From Onchocerca volvulus (taxonomy: Eukaryota > Nematoda > Chromadorea > Rhabditida > Onchocercidae), in assembly GCA_000499405.2 (NCBI GenBank), contig HG738149.1:24369-88368 (forward strand): a DNA stretch of 64,000 bases, given 5' to 3'. Shown here one piece after another: positions 47,101-60,400 of this stretch (within the stretch, counting starts at the first letter, position 1; each line of letters begins with the position of its first letter). Made by a program: the position numbers and the translations under genes. The notes beneath the pieces were generated by a model. The model searched no databases. It was given only the letters and a program-made list of their open reading frames with translations, and was not told where the DNA came from.

Positions 47101-50046
47101 TTTAAAAATGTTACCGTTGTTATCAGGAGAAGATGGAGAAAGAATTCTTATCACGAACTTATCGATATGGTATCAACGGAATGGAACCATCCATACTTCG
47201 ACGTAAAGTTTGGCCTTATCTGCTAGGCTTAGTAAGTTGGACGGAAGATTTTGAACAGCTTAAGAATACATATCGTGCAAAGTACTACAACGATGTGGTA
47301 GAATGGGAAAAAATCGAAAAAATTATACGTGAACGTGATCAAGAAGCATTCGCAGCCGGTTAATAAGTTTTTATTTTTTTAATTTTTTTTTTCGAGTTAA
47401 TTTTTAAAAAAAAAATTCATTTTTGGGGAAAATGAATTTGAGAGGAAACGAATTAAAAAAAGGAACACAAGTATATTTCTTGAAATATTTTGCAAATTTA
47501 ATCTTTCTTAATTCAATTTTAAATTTATCCATCTGCTACTTTTGTTCAAATATGATTTAATATCAAAAGACTTATTTTGAATGCATAAACTAATTTTTTA
47601 TCAGATGATAAAAATGATTAAATTCTAAACAGATAGCATCAAATCTGTTAATGTAGTGATAAAGTGTTTAGAGCATATTACTATGAAGAAAAGTAGAAAG
47701 AAAAAAGTTTAAATTTCAATTATTTCAAACTAATTTCAATAAACGAATATTTCTAGCTCGACTTCGATATCATACGTTTAACGCTGAAACTAACGTATCA
47801 TTTCAAGAAACATCGTTGAACAATGAAGTATTCGAGGAAAGTGACGAAACAGATAGAGGCGAGAAGAATATTGAAGAGGTTAATCATCATTGATATAATT
47901 TTTTATCATTGATAAAATTTTTTATTTATCACAAATGCTTTAGTAATGTGGTCTTTTTTACTTGGCTTTTTCAAAAGTTATGTCAAATTTTTTTTCGCAA
48001 ATTTTGCTAGAAAATGCATTTTCTGTTCAAAAAATGTATAATTCATCCATTTTTGGGCAAATTTTAGGAAGATTTGTTGGCAAAATTTAGTGCCAATTTA
48101 CATCGTATCGAAAAGGATGTGGAACGATGTGATCGAAGTTCTGCTTATTTTGCCAAAAAAGAAAATCTGCAAAAGTTAAAAACGGTAATGTGTACGTATG
48201 TTTGGCGGAATTTAAACGAAGGTTACACGCAAGGAATGTGCGATCTGGCGGCTCCATTATTGGTCATCCTTGATGATGGTAAGTTCAATTTGCTGAACAA
48301 ATCAGATTTTAATTCCTAAAATTATCCTGGATGATGTTAAGTTCAAATGCTGGATAAATAAGACTGTAATTCCTAAAGTTATCCTTGATGATATTAAGTT
48401 TAATTGCTGGACAAATAATATTGTAATCTCTAAAGTCATCCTTGATGTCGCTCATTTATTGGTCATTTCTGATAGCGATAAGTTCACTTGCTGGACAAAT
48501 AAGATTATAATTTAAGTGCTGGACAAATAAGTTTGTAATCTCTAAGAGAGAAATATAATTTTTATCTTTACCAGTACAGATAGAATTTTCCTGAATGACA
48601 ATATAAATATTTAAGAATTACTTTATTATTTAAATGTGTTGCAAAAATATTTCAACAAAATTACTGTGGCTATCGTAATAAAAGGTACTGTATATTCGAC
48701 GAAAATTATACTGTACAGAAAGATTGGATGTTCGTGGTAAAAAGAAAGTAAAGTCAAATATACAGTATGACTCATAATAAAAATTCACGAAAAAGCTAAC
48801 TGATATGTTATCATAATTTTTTTTTCTCTGATATGTTATCAGTATAGAACCACTGGTATTGGCATGCTTTGATCGGTTGATGCTTCGAATGAAGCAAAAT
48901 TTCCCGCAAAGAACTGGAATGGACGATAATTTGGCTTATATGAATTCTCTTTTACAGGTTTTTTTTTTTCTCTTCTTTCCGATCGATATTTCTTAGTGAT
49001 CAGCATTTCCTGGTAAACTTTTTTTCTAGGCCTAAGATAAACATTGCAAAAAAAAAAACAGTTAAAATTGAAATTTAAAAACAAAAGAAAAAAATGATAC
49101 CTAAAAAAAAAAAAAAAAAAACATATTAAACGAACTAAACTTGAATCATTATAATCGATGAGATTATCTTGTCTTGAGAATTGTTTGCTTACTTTTATTT
49201 TATTTTCAGGTAATGGATCCAGAATTTTTCGAATATATTGCTAAAGATGGTGATGCAACACATCTTTCTTTTACTTATCGATGGTTTTTGCTTGATTTTA
49301 AGCGAGGTTTATTTCATTTTTTCATTTTTGAAAAATTGATTTCTTGATAGTAATCTTAAATTGTCTTGATTAATAATTTATGAATTTTAAAAATTTACCT
49401 ATTCATAAGTGGCTTTGAATTTTCAAATAAATTATTTGGTAAATAAATAAATAGATAAAAATATGATTAAGTAAGTAATCGAAATAATTTATAATTTTTA
49501 GAATTTACCTATTCACAAATATTTCGTGTTTGGGAAGTAATTTGGGCAGCATCATCACTTGTCACCACTCATTTTCATTTATTCTTCGCTCTAGCAATGA
49601 TTATCGCTTATCGTCACATAATTATTGATAATCGAATGGATTTCACTGATGTTATCAAATTTTATAACGGTTAGTAAAACATTTTATTAAAATCAATTTT
49701 ATCGATTTTTTTTTTCTTTTTTTTAAATGCTTTGCTAAGCATTTTTTGAAGAAAAAAAAAATAGCTTTGCAATTAAACTAGAAAAAAACGATTTCAATAT
49801 TTTCAAATGATTTTTTGCAATCTTTTCTTGCAAAAACACTTTTCTCATCATTCAACATTATTAATTTGATTTATTGCTACAAAAAGAAATTTTTGGAAAA
49901 AACTTAAAATTAGAAAAAAATTGGAATTAAAATTTTTAGAAATGGCAGAAAGGCATAATGTTGATGAAATATTGGATTCAGCTCGAAATTTGCTGGGACG
50001 TTTACAACTAATTATTATGGAACTTGAACCAATCAAGAATGATTAA
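38503..50046 (+). CDS. tbc-8: TBC-8/SGSM orthologue: RUN and TBC domain Rab GTPase-activating protein
   Basis: Model: join(38503..38718, 39017..39092, 39365..39524, 39825..39914, 40141..40214, 43333..43478, 43785..44032, 44240..44355, 44731..44898, 45306..45561, 45839..45892, 46337..46401, 46897..47030, 47127..47358, 47757..47878, 48068..48278, 48848..48957, 49210..49306, 49502..49669, 49940..50046), 949 aa, phases consistent. Residues about 73-215 form a RUN domain ending VGPCAIDYT. The middle (about 215-490) matches the SGSM central region ([28 protein letters not shown]). The TBC domain runs from about 555 to the end, with the arginine finger in IEKDVER (D736, R739) and the glutamine finger in YTQ (Q774). 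C. elegans TBC-8 acts with RAB-2 in dense-core vesicle maturation; vertebrate SGSM1/2 bind Rab and Rap proteins. The long acidic linker that splits the vertebrate GAP region is reduced to about 40 residues. The N-terminus could extend further upstream. Confidence 0.92.
38681..38892 (+). repeat. 72-73 bp tandem repeat spanning the exon 1/intron 1 boundary of tbc-8
   Basis: GACGTAAAGAACGT occurs at 38681 (inside coding exon 1), 38753 and 38826 (both in intron 1). The two intronic units are close copies of each other (GAACGTTTGCGAAACGT shared); the exonic unit is more diverged. A partial fourth start, GACGTTTTAGTTGATT, follows at about 38893 and echoes GACGTTTAATTGATT just after the donor. Confidence 0.75.
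40215..43332 (+). other. tbc-8: Largest tbc-8 intron (3.1 kb)
   Basis: It lies between the RUN-domain exons ending at 40214 and starting at 43333, is far longer than the gene's other introns, and contains a TGCATG cluster. I see no coding exon inside it, and no antisense gene is supported: the minus-strand frames near 40.7-41.2 kb are homopolymer-driven. Confidence 0.7.
41866..42180 (+). promoter_or_regulatory. TGCATG cluster, candidate Rbfox/FOX-1-type splicing element
   Basis: By eye about eleven TGCATG hexamers lie in 315 bases of the big tbc-8 intron, in two groups (about 41868-41906 and 42098-42165). UGCAUG is the established binding site of Rbfox proteins (FOX-1/ASD-1 in nematodes). 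A 29-base unit containing AGTAAGTTGCATGCATGTGA is repeated at about 42090 and 42119, so part of the cluster arose by duplication. GCATGC is also palindromic, so a DNA-level role is possible. Confidence 0.45.
48262..48545 (+). repeat. Tandem repeat built from a tbc-8 exon end and its 5' splice site
   Basis: The end of the TBC catalytic exon plus donor (TCATCCTTGATGATG then GTAAGTTC, CTGAACAAAT, TAATTCCTAAA) is repeated downstream at about 48322, 48379 and 48436 with period 57-60. A further copy at about 48448-48505 starts from more of the exon (GCTCATTTATTGGTCATT). A partial copy (GTGCTGGACAAATAAG) follows at about 48513. The intronic copies have lost or altered the GGTAAG donor. Confidence 0.75.
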
Positions 50047-50375
50047 TGATACTATTTGTTTAGTTGAAATATGATCGTTCTGAAATTTTGTAAATACTCC
50101 AAAAAAAACTTTTCTTTTATTCCAAAAAAAAAAAAAAAAAAAAACTCTTCGGTAATGTAAAGCAAGTAGAAGATAACTTCTAAGATTATAATTTTAAAAA
50201 AATGAAATTTGCATGATATCGAAGTTCAATTTTTGGGTGATAAAATGACAGTAATGGAAGTTTTCTGAAATGCAATCATGAATGCGAGCAATTAGTGTAA
50301 TATTTCAATTTTAATTAAAATTTCAATAGATTTTCGATTGTTTATGAACTTTTAACAAACAAATATTCCAAAAAG

Positions 50376-50592
50376 AAAGTTGAAATACATGAATTACTTA
50401 CTTAATTAATTACTTCAATTCATATTGTTGACATAAGGCTATTAATTTAAACTGTAAGTTTTTGATTGTGATTTTAAATATCAAAAAAAAAAAAGAAATC
50501 AGTCAAAACTTATAGTTTAAATTAATAGCCTTGTATCAATAATATGAAATGAAGTAATTAAGTAACTAATTAACTCACATATTTCAACTTTT
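50376..50592. repeat. Long inverted repeat (about 90-bp arms, 37-base loop)
   Basis: The left arm (about 50376-50465) and right arm (about 50503-50592) are imperfect reverse complements. The outer ends are AAAGTTGAAATA and its complement, and the inner part AAGGCTATTAATTTAAACT is perfectly matched by AGTTTAAATTAATAGCCTT. It is about 330 bases past the tbc-8 stop. The form suggests a MITE-like element or a hairpin in a 3' UTR; no target-site duplication was obvious. Confidence 0.75.
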
Positions 50593-52173
50593 TTTTTTTC
50601 TCTATACTGCATATCAGCACAAAATTGTGCGATTATTTTTCTAATATTAATATACAAATATATTCTATCATGTCATTGATTCGATGTGTTTTTTGTCCTT
50701 CTGTGATCTCGATTTTCCTATCAATCAATCCTTATCATCAATCAATCTTCGATTTATTTCTGTCTGAATTTTCATGACTATTTTTTTATTTTCTTGCTAT
50801 TTTAAAAATTTTTTAAATCTCACTGCGAAAATGATCAGACAACTACAAAAATAAGATAATCAGCTGTTATTTTTAATTAATTAAATTAACTTTCAATTGA
50901 TTTTAAGTATTGGTTAATAGATATTCTTTATAAAGGTAGCTTTATTATTATTGATTCTTTATTATCGATATAGAAAAGATTGTTTCATTCCTGAAATATA
51001 AATTACAGTTTTTTTAGGCATAGAAAATGACACTTGATTTTTTTATTATCAAACAAATTTTCAAATATCAGTACTTCTGATAGTTAAAATTTCTGAGGAC
51101 GACAGAGGAAATTAAAATTCCATATCAAGCGAAAATTCAATCAAAAATTTTATTGATCAATTTGGGAAATTTTTTTTTTTATAAGAAGGAATCAAATCAT
51201 TAAAATATTTAATTTTTGTATAAGTTGATCGATTCAAAACTATCATAAACTTAAGCAACATTTGCTTCAAACCAGATCCGAATTTAAAAAACAAAAAAAA
51301 AAAAAAGGAATTTTGTAATTTTCAAATTTTCTCTTTTAAATCTTGCAATATTTTCAAAATGAAATTAATTCCTTCATTGTCTACTGTATTCTTGAAATTG
51401 ATGCTAATTGGAATACGGTAGCAACAATGATTTAAAAAAAAACTGAGAATTATCCATTCATTTGAAGCATAACAATCTTTTCGGTTTCATCTGTAATTTA
51501 TATTTCATGTATTTGTCTTTATAGAATTCGAAAGATTCTTCTCAAAAGCATAAACTGTTCATATCTTCTGTTAACTTCGCAAAAATATTGATAGTAATGA
51601 TAATCAAGAAAGTAATGGAATCATTAATCAGTAATCCGGTTAGATTCATCTGGTACTATCGATTTTATTCATTTAACGCTTATGAAATTTTATTCTCCTT
51701 GTAAGATAAAATAGAAATAAACGAGTAATTTCATAATTGTGTTTAAAGTTTAATTTTTTTTAAAGTTTAAATAAAGTTTATTAAATTTTTAAAGTTTAAT
51801 TTTTTAAAAGTTTAAATTTTAATTTTTTTTTAAAAGTTTAAATTTTTTTAGTTTAAATAATTCTTTTCTCTTTTTTTTTTTTTTTTTAAATATACATCAT
51901 ATAATTTCTCATCATACGCTTGTGATTCCCGATTTTCTCCCTTAATAAATTCACTTATGAAGTATATGTATGAATCGGTGGATTCATCAGAAGTTTTGTG
52001 TTTTATAACAGACATATATCATCCGGTATTTTTATTTTTTTTTTAACCGGATAATCTGGAAATATTTTACTTTCTCTCCTAAAGACCTCAATTCTAATTA
52101 AAGAACAAGGACTGATCTAACTGAATGAATAATTTCCCGAATACTAACTACTACAGAGGTCAATGAAATGATA

Positions 52174-52406
52174 CATAGAAACTTGTCGTGAATTTGCGAC
52201 AATTCATTGAAACATAGAAACTTGATGTGAATTTGCGATAATTCATTGAAACATAGAAACTTGACGTGAATTTGCGATAATTCATTGAAACATAGAAACT
52301 TGTCGTGAATTTGCGACAATTCATTGGAACATAGAAGCTTATTGTGAATTTGCGACAATTCATTGGAATACAGAAACTTGATGTGAATTTGCGATAATTC
52401 ATTGGG
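52174..52406. repeat. 39-bp minisatellite, six copies
   Basis: CATAGAAACTTG-TGAATTTGCG-AATTCATTG units begin at 52174, 52213, 52252, 52291, 52330 and 52369 (the last as TACAGAA), exact 39-base spacing. Because 39 is a multiple of three and the unit lacks stops in some frames, both overlapping minus-strand frames read a 13-residue repeat; I treat this as incidental. Confidence 0.9.
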
Positions 52407-54443
52407 TAAATCTGGACATTGCTTTTAAGATTGACCAAGAGTTGTTGAATAATTAGGATTTACCATTACATCAGAAGAAACAATACAATGCTGTCACGGA
52501 ATTATAAACATATCTTTTCATCAAACTTTAAGCTTTCCGAATTTGACATTGTGAGAAGAATTAAGAAAATGGACGGCATCACATTGGAAGCTTCTATCAG
52601 TCAGATTCATGATTATTAATTTGATTTAATAAATAGAAGGATTCACAGCTAAATGTGGAGTAGGAATTGTGAATGATGCACCACTGTCGATGAGCCTTCT
52701 AACTAACGAGAGATCATCAGAATGGTATTCTGCATCGTCATCTGTCCTTTGAATTGTTTCAGAAGGCGCTTCTTAGACAACTGCTCAATTATCATTAACT
52801 TTTCCATTCATTTCATAGATTGCAGACCGATATGTCAGCTTCATGAAAGTAATTAAATTTCCCTACTCTTTCATTATTGCGGACTTCTGATGTTTGGAAA
52901 TAGAGCTGTTTTTTTTCTTTTTCAAGTTCAAGAATGAATATTTCTGATAGATATATTTTCATATGTTTCAAAAATTTAACGATCCCTGCTAGTTTCGATA
53001 ATATTTAACCAGTTGGTATTGCATGTAGAAAAATAATTTTCGTCCCTTGAAAGGCTCCAATTAAAGCCATGCTAAAATAGTTGGCAGAAAACTTCATCAA
53101 TCAATAAGGTTTCCTGCCAAACTTGTCAACAAAATTCAGTTAGGTCAAAGATCGTTTTCAGTGTCACACTCTTCAATAATGAGAACCTGACAGTGTCAAA
53201 AAAAAAAAAAAAAGACACCACCCTGACCTTTAAAGTTTATTGCTTAAGGAGAGAATGGTAATATACAAAGAAAAATCTAGGTAGAGAAATTATATTCAAA
53301 ATAAAAAAAATCATTACCAAAACTTGCCACCCATTATGTACGCATTTCCCAGTGTCAAAGTTGTCTCGTTGATATTAGTGATATGGATTATCTTTCGCAA
53401 TGCTCGCAAATCGCAAATCGCATGACTTGCGATGGTTTGACAAATGATGACGAACGGATCAGAAATCGAATTCTTCGAAGGTGAATTTCTCCACATAATC
53501 AAACTAACAATTACATCAAATTCTTCGACTTAACTATCTCTGCCTAACATTATAAATGCAAAAAAAAGCCTTTTTATGTCATAAAAGAACTATTAAAATA
53601 TAGATAATGGTTATTGTCTTAAATCTTATCATCCCAAATTTACTTAATTCATTTCATTCAAGATACTTTGACAAAATGAACAGTGCCAGTTGGGAAATCA
53701 TAGATTTACATACGTGCTGGAAACGAATGGAGCATGTAAATTGGAGTAAAACTTTCAAAAAGTGTAGCCTTTACAATTAACCAAGCAGTAATGCAAATAT
53801 ACCATGTGCATGTGAGGTTTATATCATAGGTTCCTATCTGTAAAATCAGAAAATTTCTTTTTTCCAAAGATTCAAGAAAACTGTGGTAAAATGTTCTAAA
53901 CCAACAATTATGCTTCATTGCTAACCAATAAACGAGCAACAATATCAACAATGGGATATATCAGTCAAAAATAAATGACAAACAATTAACAATGGATTTC
54001 CATTTTTAGTTAAAAAAAAAGAAGAATCACTAGCATGACTTGATAACCGCAAAATAAATATGATACGAACAGGAACGCTATTGTTGATATTTCCTCATGT
54101 TTCTCAAATATTTAATGTTTGCAAGACTAGACTTTTCTACTCGTGCGTCTAAACCAGATTCATCTCCCGAATACGGAAGAATTACAGGATAATTCTAAAG
54201 ACAACAAACAATGGGATTTTAAGAGAAAATAATTCTTTTCTAAAAACATATCCAACTACTTTGTACAAATATCTATAAAAAATGACATGAATTTTATAAA
54301 TACTCCACAAGCTTATCTACATATCTTTTTATTGTAAGGTTCTAGAAATTATAAATAGAAATATTTTAGAAGTATGAAATACGAAAAAATCTGGCTGAAA
54401 CCGTCGTCAGAATACTTTATAATCCATTATACTGTGCTGTGAG

Positions 54444-57400
54444 TTATCGATCTGCACCTGCAATTCAAATATTAAACTAATTACCGCCTAACACATATTT
54501 ATTGAGGTAGAGTAGAAAATAACTCAGTTTGAAAAGAAAAGCTTCATTTTCAGGAAAATATTGTGAAGATTAAAAACAATGGCAAGATTTTCCATAATCG
54601 GAACAGCGTGACAAAGTTCATGGTAAAGAAATCAATATTTAAAAGTTACTGAATGAATTGAGTGAGTTAAACTAATCATAAAAGAGATGAACAACAATAT
54701 ATGTACATATGTCACGAAAATTCCTGGGTATTTACAATGTAACTTTTTCTTCCATTAAAAGGAAAATTAAACATACCTACAGAAGATGAAGTTCTAAACT
54801 GTTTGAGTCCGGGTGAAGTTGAATAAACGGTTAGAAATTCATTAGCGATTTTGAGAGAAGGATTCTTTTCTTCAACAGTATCCAAAATTTCGGCATCTGA
54901 AGCAACTTTTTAAGGATGTGGTCAATATATTAAAATAATATTAATGTAGTTTTCCCAACAGCGACTGAATATAAGTCGAGAAAAAAATAATGGAAACTTC
55001 TTTTTTTTTTTTTTTTTGCCAACGATTAACAACGATTAAAGAAAAAAGTCATGCATTCAATTATAATTAACCGATTTCTTGGAATTCATTTTGATCTCGC
55101 CTAATATCATCAAGAAATTCCCATGAACCATTATCTTCCTCATACGTACGACAATCCATAGCCTCGACTACATTTTTCCACAAAAATTCATTTTTCAAAG
55201 CGCCCGCATCTTCAGCAAGAGGTGAAAATTTTCGCATAAGCGGTGCGATGAAAGATAACGACCTGAAGATCGTAAATAAATACTGTTAAGATTGTAATTT
55301 TAAGTGATTTTCACTTCTTCTATTTTCATTTAAATGAAAATGAATACAGACTTTTATGTTCCGATTATTTTACAAAAGTGAAGCGATTTCTTCTCAACTT
55401 CTGACTTGTAGAACCCTCTTTCAGCTGTTTAAAAAACCGTTATCCTTTAATTTCAAAAAATCTTATGTCAAATTAATAGGATATATGCAAGTTTACTTCT
55501 CCAAACTGCAAGAATCGAATGGAAAATGAGGTTCAAAAGGCATCATTTCTGCTGGTTTTGCTGGCAAAATATGATTCACATAAACAAGCTGCATGGATCT
55601 GAAAATTTCCAAAACGAAAATTAGAATTTTGAAAATTTCATTAATCCAACATTAAACTGGACTTAAACTTAAAGAATAATATTGCTCTTTAATCATAAAC
55701 TTTCTGCTCATTAGCCATATACGGAAGTGATATGTTATCCGAGTGATGCAATTATATACCAAAATTAACTTTCGGGAAATTAGAGTATTTACTTGAAAAA
55801 CCAAGAAAAACCAAAAAGAAAAAAAAAATGACATATTCCACAAAAAAGATCTAATTCTGACCTGCTTATTGTTGCAAAACATAAAGACACTGGATGGCTA
55901 ATACATGATAAGGGCTCTAATGTACTGTGGACAATATGTCCCAGTCCCCAGCGATGTATCTTATCCATCTCTGAAAATAAATGTTTTAAAGATCTAAATT
56001 TGCTTTTCAATCCACATGAAACACTATGTAATAACGCAATTCTGATCCTATAGGCTTATAAATCAAATTGATCTTTCCTCCAAAAAAGATTTAAAATACC
56101 GATCCTCAATTTATTTATTGCATCAACATGTTAATGTCAGGCTGCAATGACTCGAATCAACTATTCATCCGACAAAAAGAAAAAAGGGAAAAAAAAAAGA
56201 AACAAAAAATAGTGCCTTCTCAGCTTTTCCAGACCTTTAAAACTTATATTTCATCACGCTTCAATATCTGTTACCAATATCAAATAATGATGGATGTTGT
56301 TTAGACTGCATTTAATGAAAAAAACAAAATAACACAAAAATTAGTACTAACTTTGTGCTTGTACTATTTCGCGGTATCGAAAACAAAACGCAACAAGAAA
56401 GGCTTGGAAGACAGCATAAAATGTTCCATGTCGGCTTGAACCTGCCGTTGCAGCAGTTGTTCGATCTACCATCTCATTCACATAAGTAGTACACCAATGT
56501 GCCAACACTTCCAACCATTCCATCGCTCTACTGAAAAGATATAGAGGCCAAATATCCGATTACAAAATTCGTTTTGACTTTCAAAATTCTTTTTCAGTTG
56601 GTAATTTTTCTCAATTGGCGATCCATCATCAAGGGGAGCAGAAAAGGATTTTTAAATGATTAAAACATATTTGTAACACGGCGAAATTGCAAAACGAAAC
56701 TTTAAAAATGATTTTTTTCAAATTATAGTAGACTACCTAAGATCAATATATGAAGCACGAGAAAGCATGCTACCAATGTAACAAGCAGCACCCTGCGCTT
56801 TTTTCCAGTCATTAGGTGTCTGATTCAATCGTGTAACGAAACTCCATAGCCAGTTCATAAAATCTATTTGATAACTCTGGAATAAGAAACAAAAAAGTTC
56901 ATCTAGAAAAAAAATTATGATAAAGCAAAAATTTGATGAAGAAAAAAAAAAAAATAAAAAAATGCATTTAGAATGACCGTACCGTATCAAGACTGCAGAC
57001 ATAAAACCAAAGGAAAGATATATTTTTCAAACCGTGAGTCATTAAAAGATGCTCCTCGAATACAGCTAATAATTCTTTTAATATTTTCTTTTGTTTAGAT
57101 ATTGATGGCGACCAATCACAATCTATAAATCACGACCGAAAATTTGTTCAATACGAAAAGAGCTAACTTATGAGAATTCTGATTCCTTAAACAGTAGCTT
57201 TTCTGCATCTTATAACTATGGTGAAATGATATACAACATAGAGTAGCGAAGTGTGAAATGTGCTTTATTCTCTTAAAAATTTTTAAAGAACAGAATTCAT
57301 AGATCAATTTTTCTAATCATTATAAATCTTTCTCTGCCACAGAATTGATATCACAAATGTTTTCGAGATAGGAATTTAACTGCCAGAAAATTTCCAAATA

Positions 57401-60400
57401 TTAAGAGAAAGCATTGTACATACCTATTTCTACCGGATTCTTCTGACTGCAAACTTCTGTTATATAATCGAACATAATACACATGCAGGTATCCAGCTTC
57501 TTCACCTTATTATCATTATCTTGCACCTCACTAACTTTCATTTCATATTCTTCATCCTTAAAATGACAAAAGAGTGAAAACAGGCGCTTAACAAAAATCA
57601 TTTATCAATCTCAACTGTTTTCAATTCATATTTGCAGCATATTCTGTAAAATATCGCATCAAAATGCATAATGAAACTTAATATACTATATAATAAAAGC
57701 ATAATGATGCTTTTTCATAATGAATTTTAATCTGCACGATCTCAAAACATCAAAGGATAATTTCATACTATTGGATCTGCCTAAACAATGTCGACAGTTT
57801 AATCAAAAAATGAATTTTACAGCAAGACTCGATGTATGGTATAGCAAGTATATACAGATAATCTATACAGAACTCTCTTCGATATTCAAATAAACCATAC
57901 TGAATGACCGAAGAATAATAAAAATAAATATGCTTCTTCTTAAATGAAAAATTGAATAGCACAAATACATTTATTAAACTAACCAGTAAAAATAAATTTA
58001 GACCACCATTATAATTATCTTCTCTTCTGTTTGAATTTTCCACCTTCGTTAATATTGCCTAAAATTGCATTTTCGATTTTTCAAACATTAATCAACTGTA
58101 TTCAAATCGACTCGTCAATAATTATTACTTGAAATATAAGACAAATGAAAATTAAAAAACTTATAATACTCACATCAAGTTGGGCAAGGCCGTCAATAAT
58201 GATACAAAAGATTTCTGCTCGACATTGCGGGATGTTTTGACATATAAATACAAGATTTCTTACATAACTAACATATCGAATTGATGGCACCGAATGATGC
58301 GGAAAGCGCTGCCGAATAATTTTAACGAGACTTTTTGTTGCCCTGAATAAATCGACATATTTTTGGTGATATGCATATTTTCAAAATTATTTTATTTCTG
58401 TAAGGCTAACACTTATCTTTGTGTCAAAAAAATATGACATTACGTCAGTTTCAATCAAGGAAAACACTGCTTGATGAAAGAATAAGCAAATCATGAATAT
58501 GATAAATGAAGATACGTAAAGATTAAACTATGAATAGATTATCACAGAACATTCAGAAATTAAGAAATAATGAGAGAAGGACAGTGCAGAAATAAAGATA
58601 TCCGAGATCTACGAGATCGCATATATTAAACTGTCCACAAATTTTAGGAACAGTCAAATTCACTCAACAAATTTCATCGTTTCAGTCACTTCAAGGCAGA
58701 CATTCATTATTGGACACATCGCTTATATTCATGTTTTTTCTGGAGTCTATTTCGTCTGTCACTGTTATTCATATCAGCGATATATCCTTTTATCATTTTT
58801 AGGAAATTTCATTCTTATGATAAAGACTAATAGTAAGTGGAACAAATGAAGGAACCAAGAACTGGAAAAAACTGATTATTAAATACCTACTGGAATAGCT
58901 TCTCTTCATGGAGTCTTTTTAAGCGATTTTTTCCTTTCAAAAATTCCAAAAAAATGTAAGCATTGGCATATCATTCGAAGCTAAAATCTAGTAATCCAAA
59001 CCGTACGTTAATGCAATCAACGTGAAAACTTACAATGGAAAACACTTTATTATAAATGCTAATCCATCATTCGCCAATTTATATATACTGTCCTGTTCTT
59101 CTTCTGTCAGATATAGAGCAAATTCAGCGATATTTCTCTCTATACTGCTGTTTTTATCTTCTGAAATACTGCACTAAAATAAAGAACCTAGCACAGTTGA
59201 TTAAACTGAAATAGGATATTAAGAAAAATCTCCACTTTCCTCTTTCTCTTCATACCTTAGATTTTGAACTTCTATTTATTCTTTTTTTTTGTATCGAAAT
59301 TCATGAAAAATAGAAATTGATGAACCTTGATTTTGATCAGTAGTAGAAATAGGTTGGATTTTAGCAAGCAGATGTTCCACGAAACATCTTATAATCGATT
59401 CAGTGTGACAAATATATTGCACACCAATATCTCGAAGCAGTTTGACAAACTGAGGCCGGATTTCATTCGGAATAAAATGCCATTCAAGTTGCTAAAATGC
59501 GTCTCATAATCAACGAGGTAGTTTATTTTTAAAATAACTGAAGAAAACTGTCTATGTTACATTAAAAAGCCTTACCGAGGTGTAATTCTGATAACTTTAT
59601 ATGAAGGATGGAAGATAATTCTAAAAAAAAAAAAAAGTGTGTAGTTCTGCAAAGAAAAAAGTTCAATAGTGTCTGAGAGTACAAATTACGCAGTAAATGA
59701 CATGATAATAATTTACGTTAACGATCTTGGAGTAAGAATATCATCAATAATACTATAAATCCAGAAAGCATAATTAATATATAAACTAACAGCAAATTTC
59801 AACACCAGCTTTTTACAACGATGATCAAATAGATGGGCGATGTCCACAAACTGGCGAAGAAAATCGATAATAGCTTGTGATTGCCAATGATTCAAAAAAT
59901 CAATAGCTTTACATAATTTATTGTATGTAATTAAACCGTCTATGTCCCCCTGAAAGAATTATTAAAATAACATTGTTCATATTGCTACCAAAATCAAACT
60001 ATTCACTGATACTGCAATGTTTAATTTTACAATTTTTACAACATACCACCTAGTACTGAGGATCTAGTACTGAGATAATGCCTATTAAAATCACAAATTT
60101 TTTTCAGTCAACTTTACAAATGCTTCTGACATAATAAAATTATAAAAATTAAGCAAATGATTCTGGACTTCATCTTGATAGTTCATTTAAATGAGTATTA
60201 GAGTCTAAGTGTTAAATAATCTTCTGGATGTGATCCATTTAAGATATTATATCTAACAATAGCAAGATGATTTTTACGTTTCCTTACAAAGTTTCGTTTT
60301 CTTTTTTTTCTGAAAATCTTGACTTAATGCATGTCCCATGCTTAATTTTCATTTTCAAGATTTTTGGCAACAGATTCAGAATGTTGCTTATAACTAATAG

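Larger units (their letters stand above)
50047..54443. other. Convergent intergenic region between tbc-8 and RRN3
   Basis: The 3' ends of both flanking genes face this 4.4-kb stretch. It contains a 90-bp inverted repeat, T-rich runs with TTTAAAGTTTAA repeats (about 51740-51860) and a 39-bp minisatellite. Some frames at 52-54 kb are open but have no family features or compatible splice partners that I can support. Confidence 0.5.

Noticed and set aside
52098..52438. Two overlapping minus-strand frames with a 13-residue repeat, at first sight a repeat protein
   Set aside because: They are translations of a 39-bp DNA minisatellite. Two different frames are open at once and the flanks lack coding features.
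59576..59790. RRN3 read-through of exon 2 beyond the GTTAGT donor, plus a small exon at 59576-59620
   Set aside because: The frame is open but cannot join the next exon in phase, and the inserted peptide has no counterpart in RRN3. Splicing 59791 directly to 59491 restores alignment.
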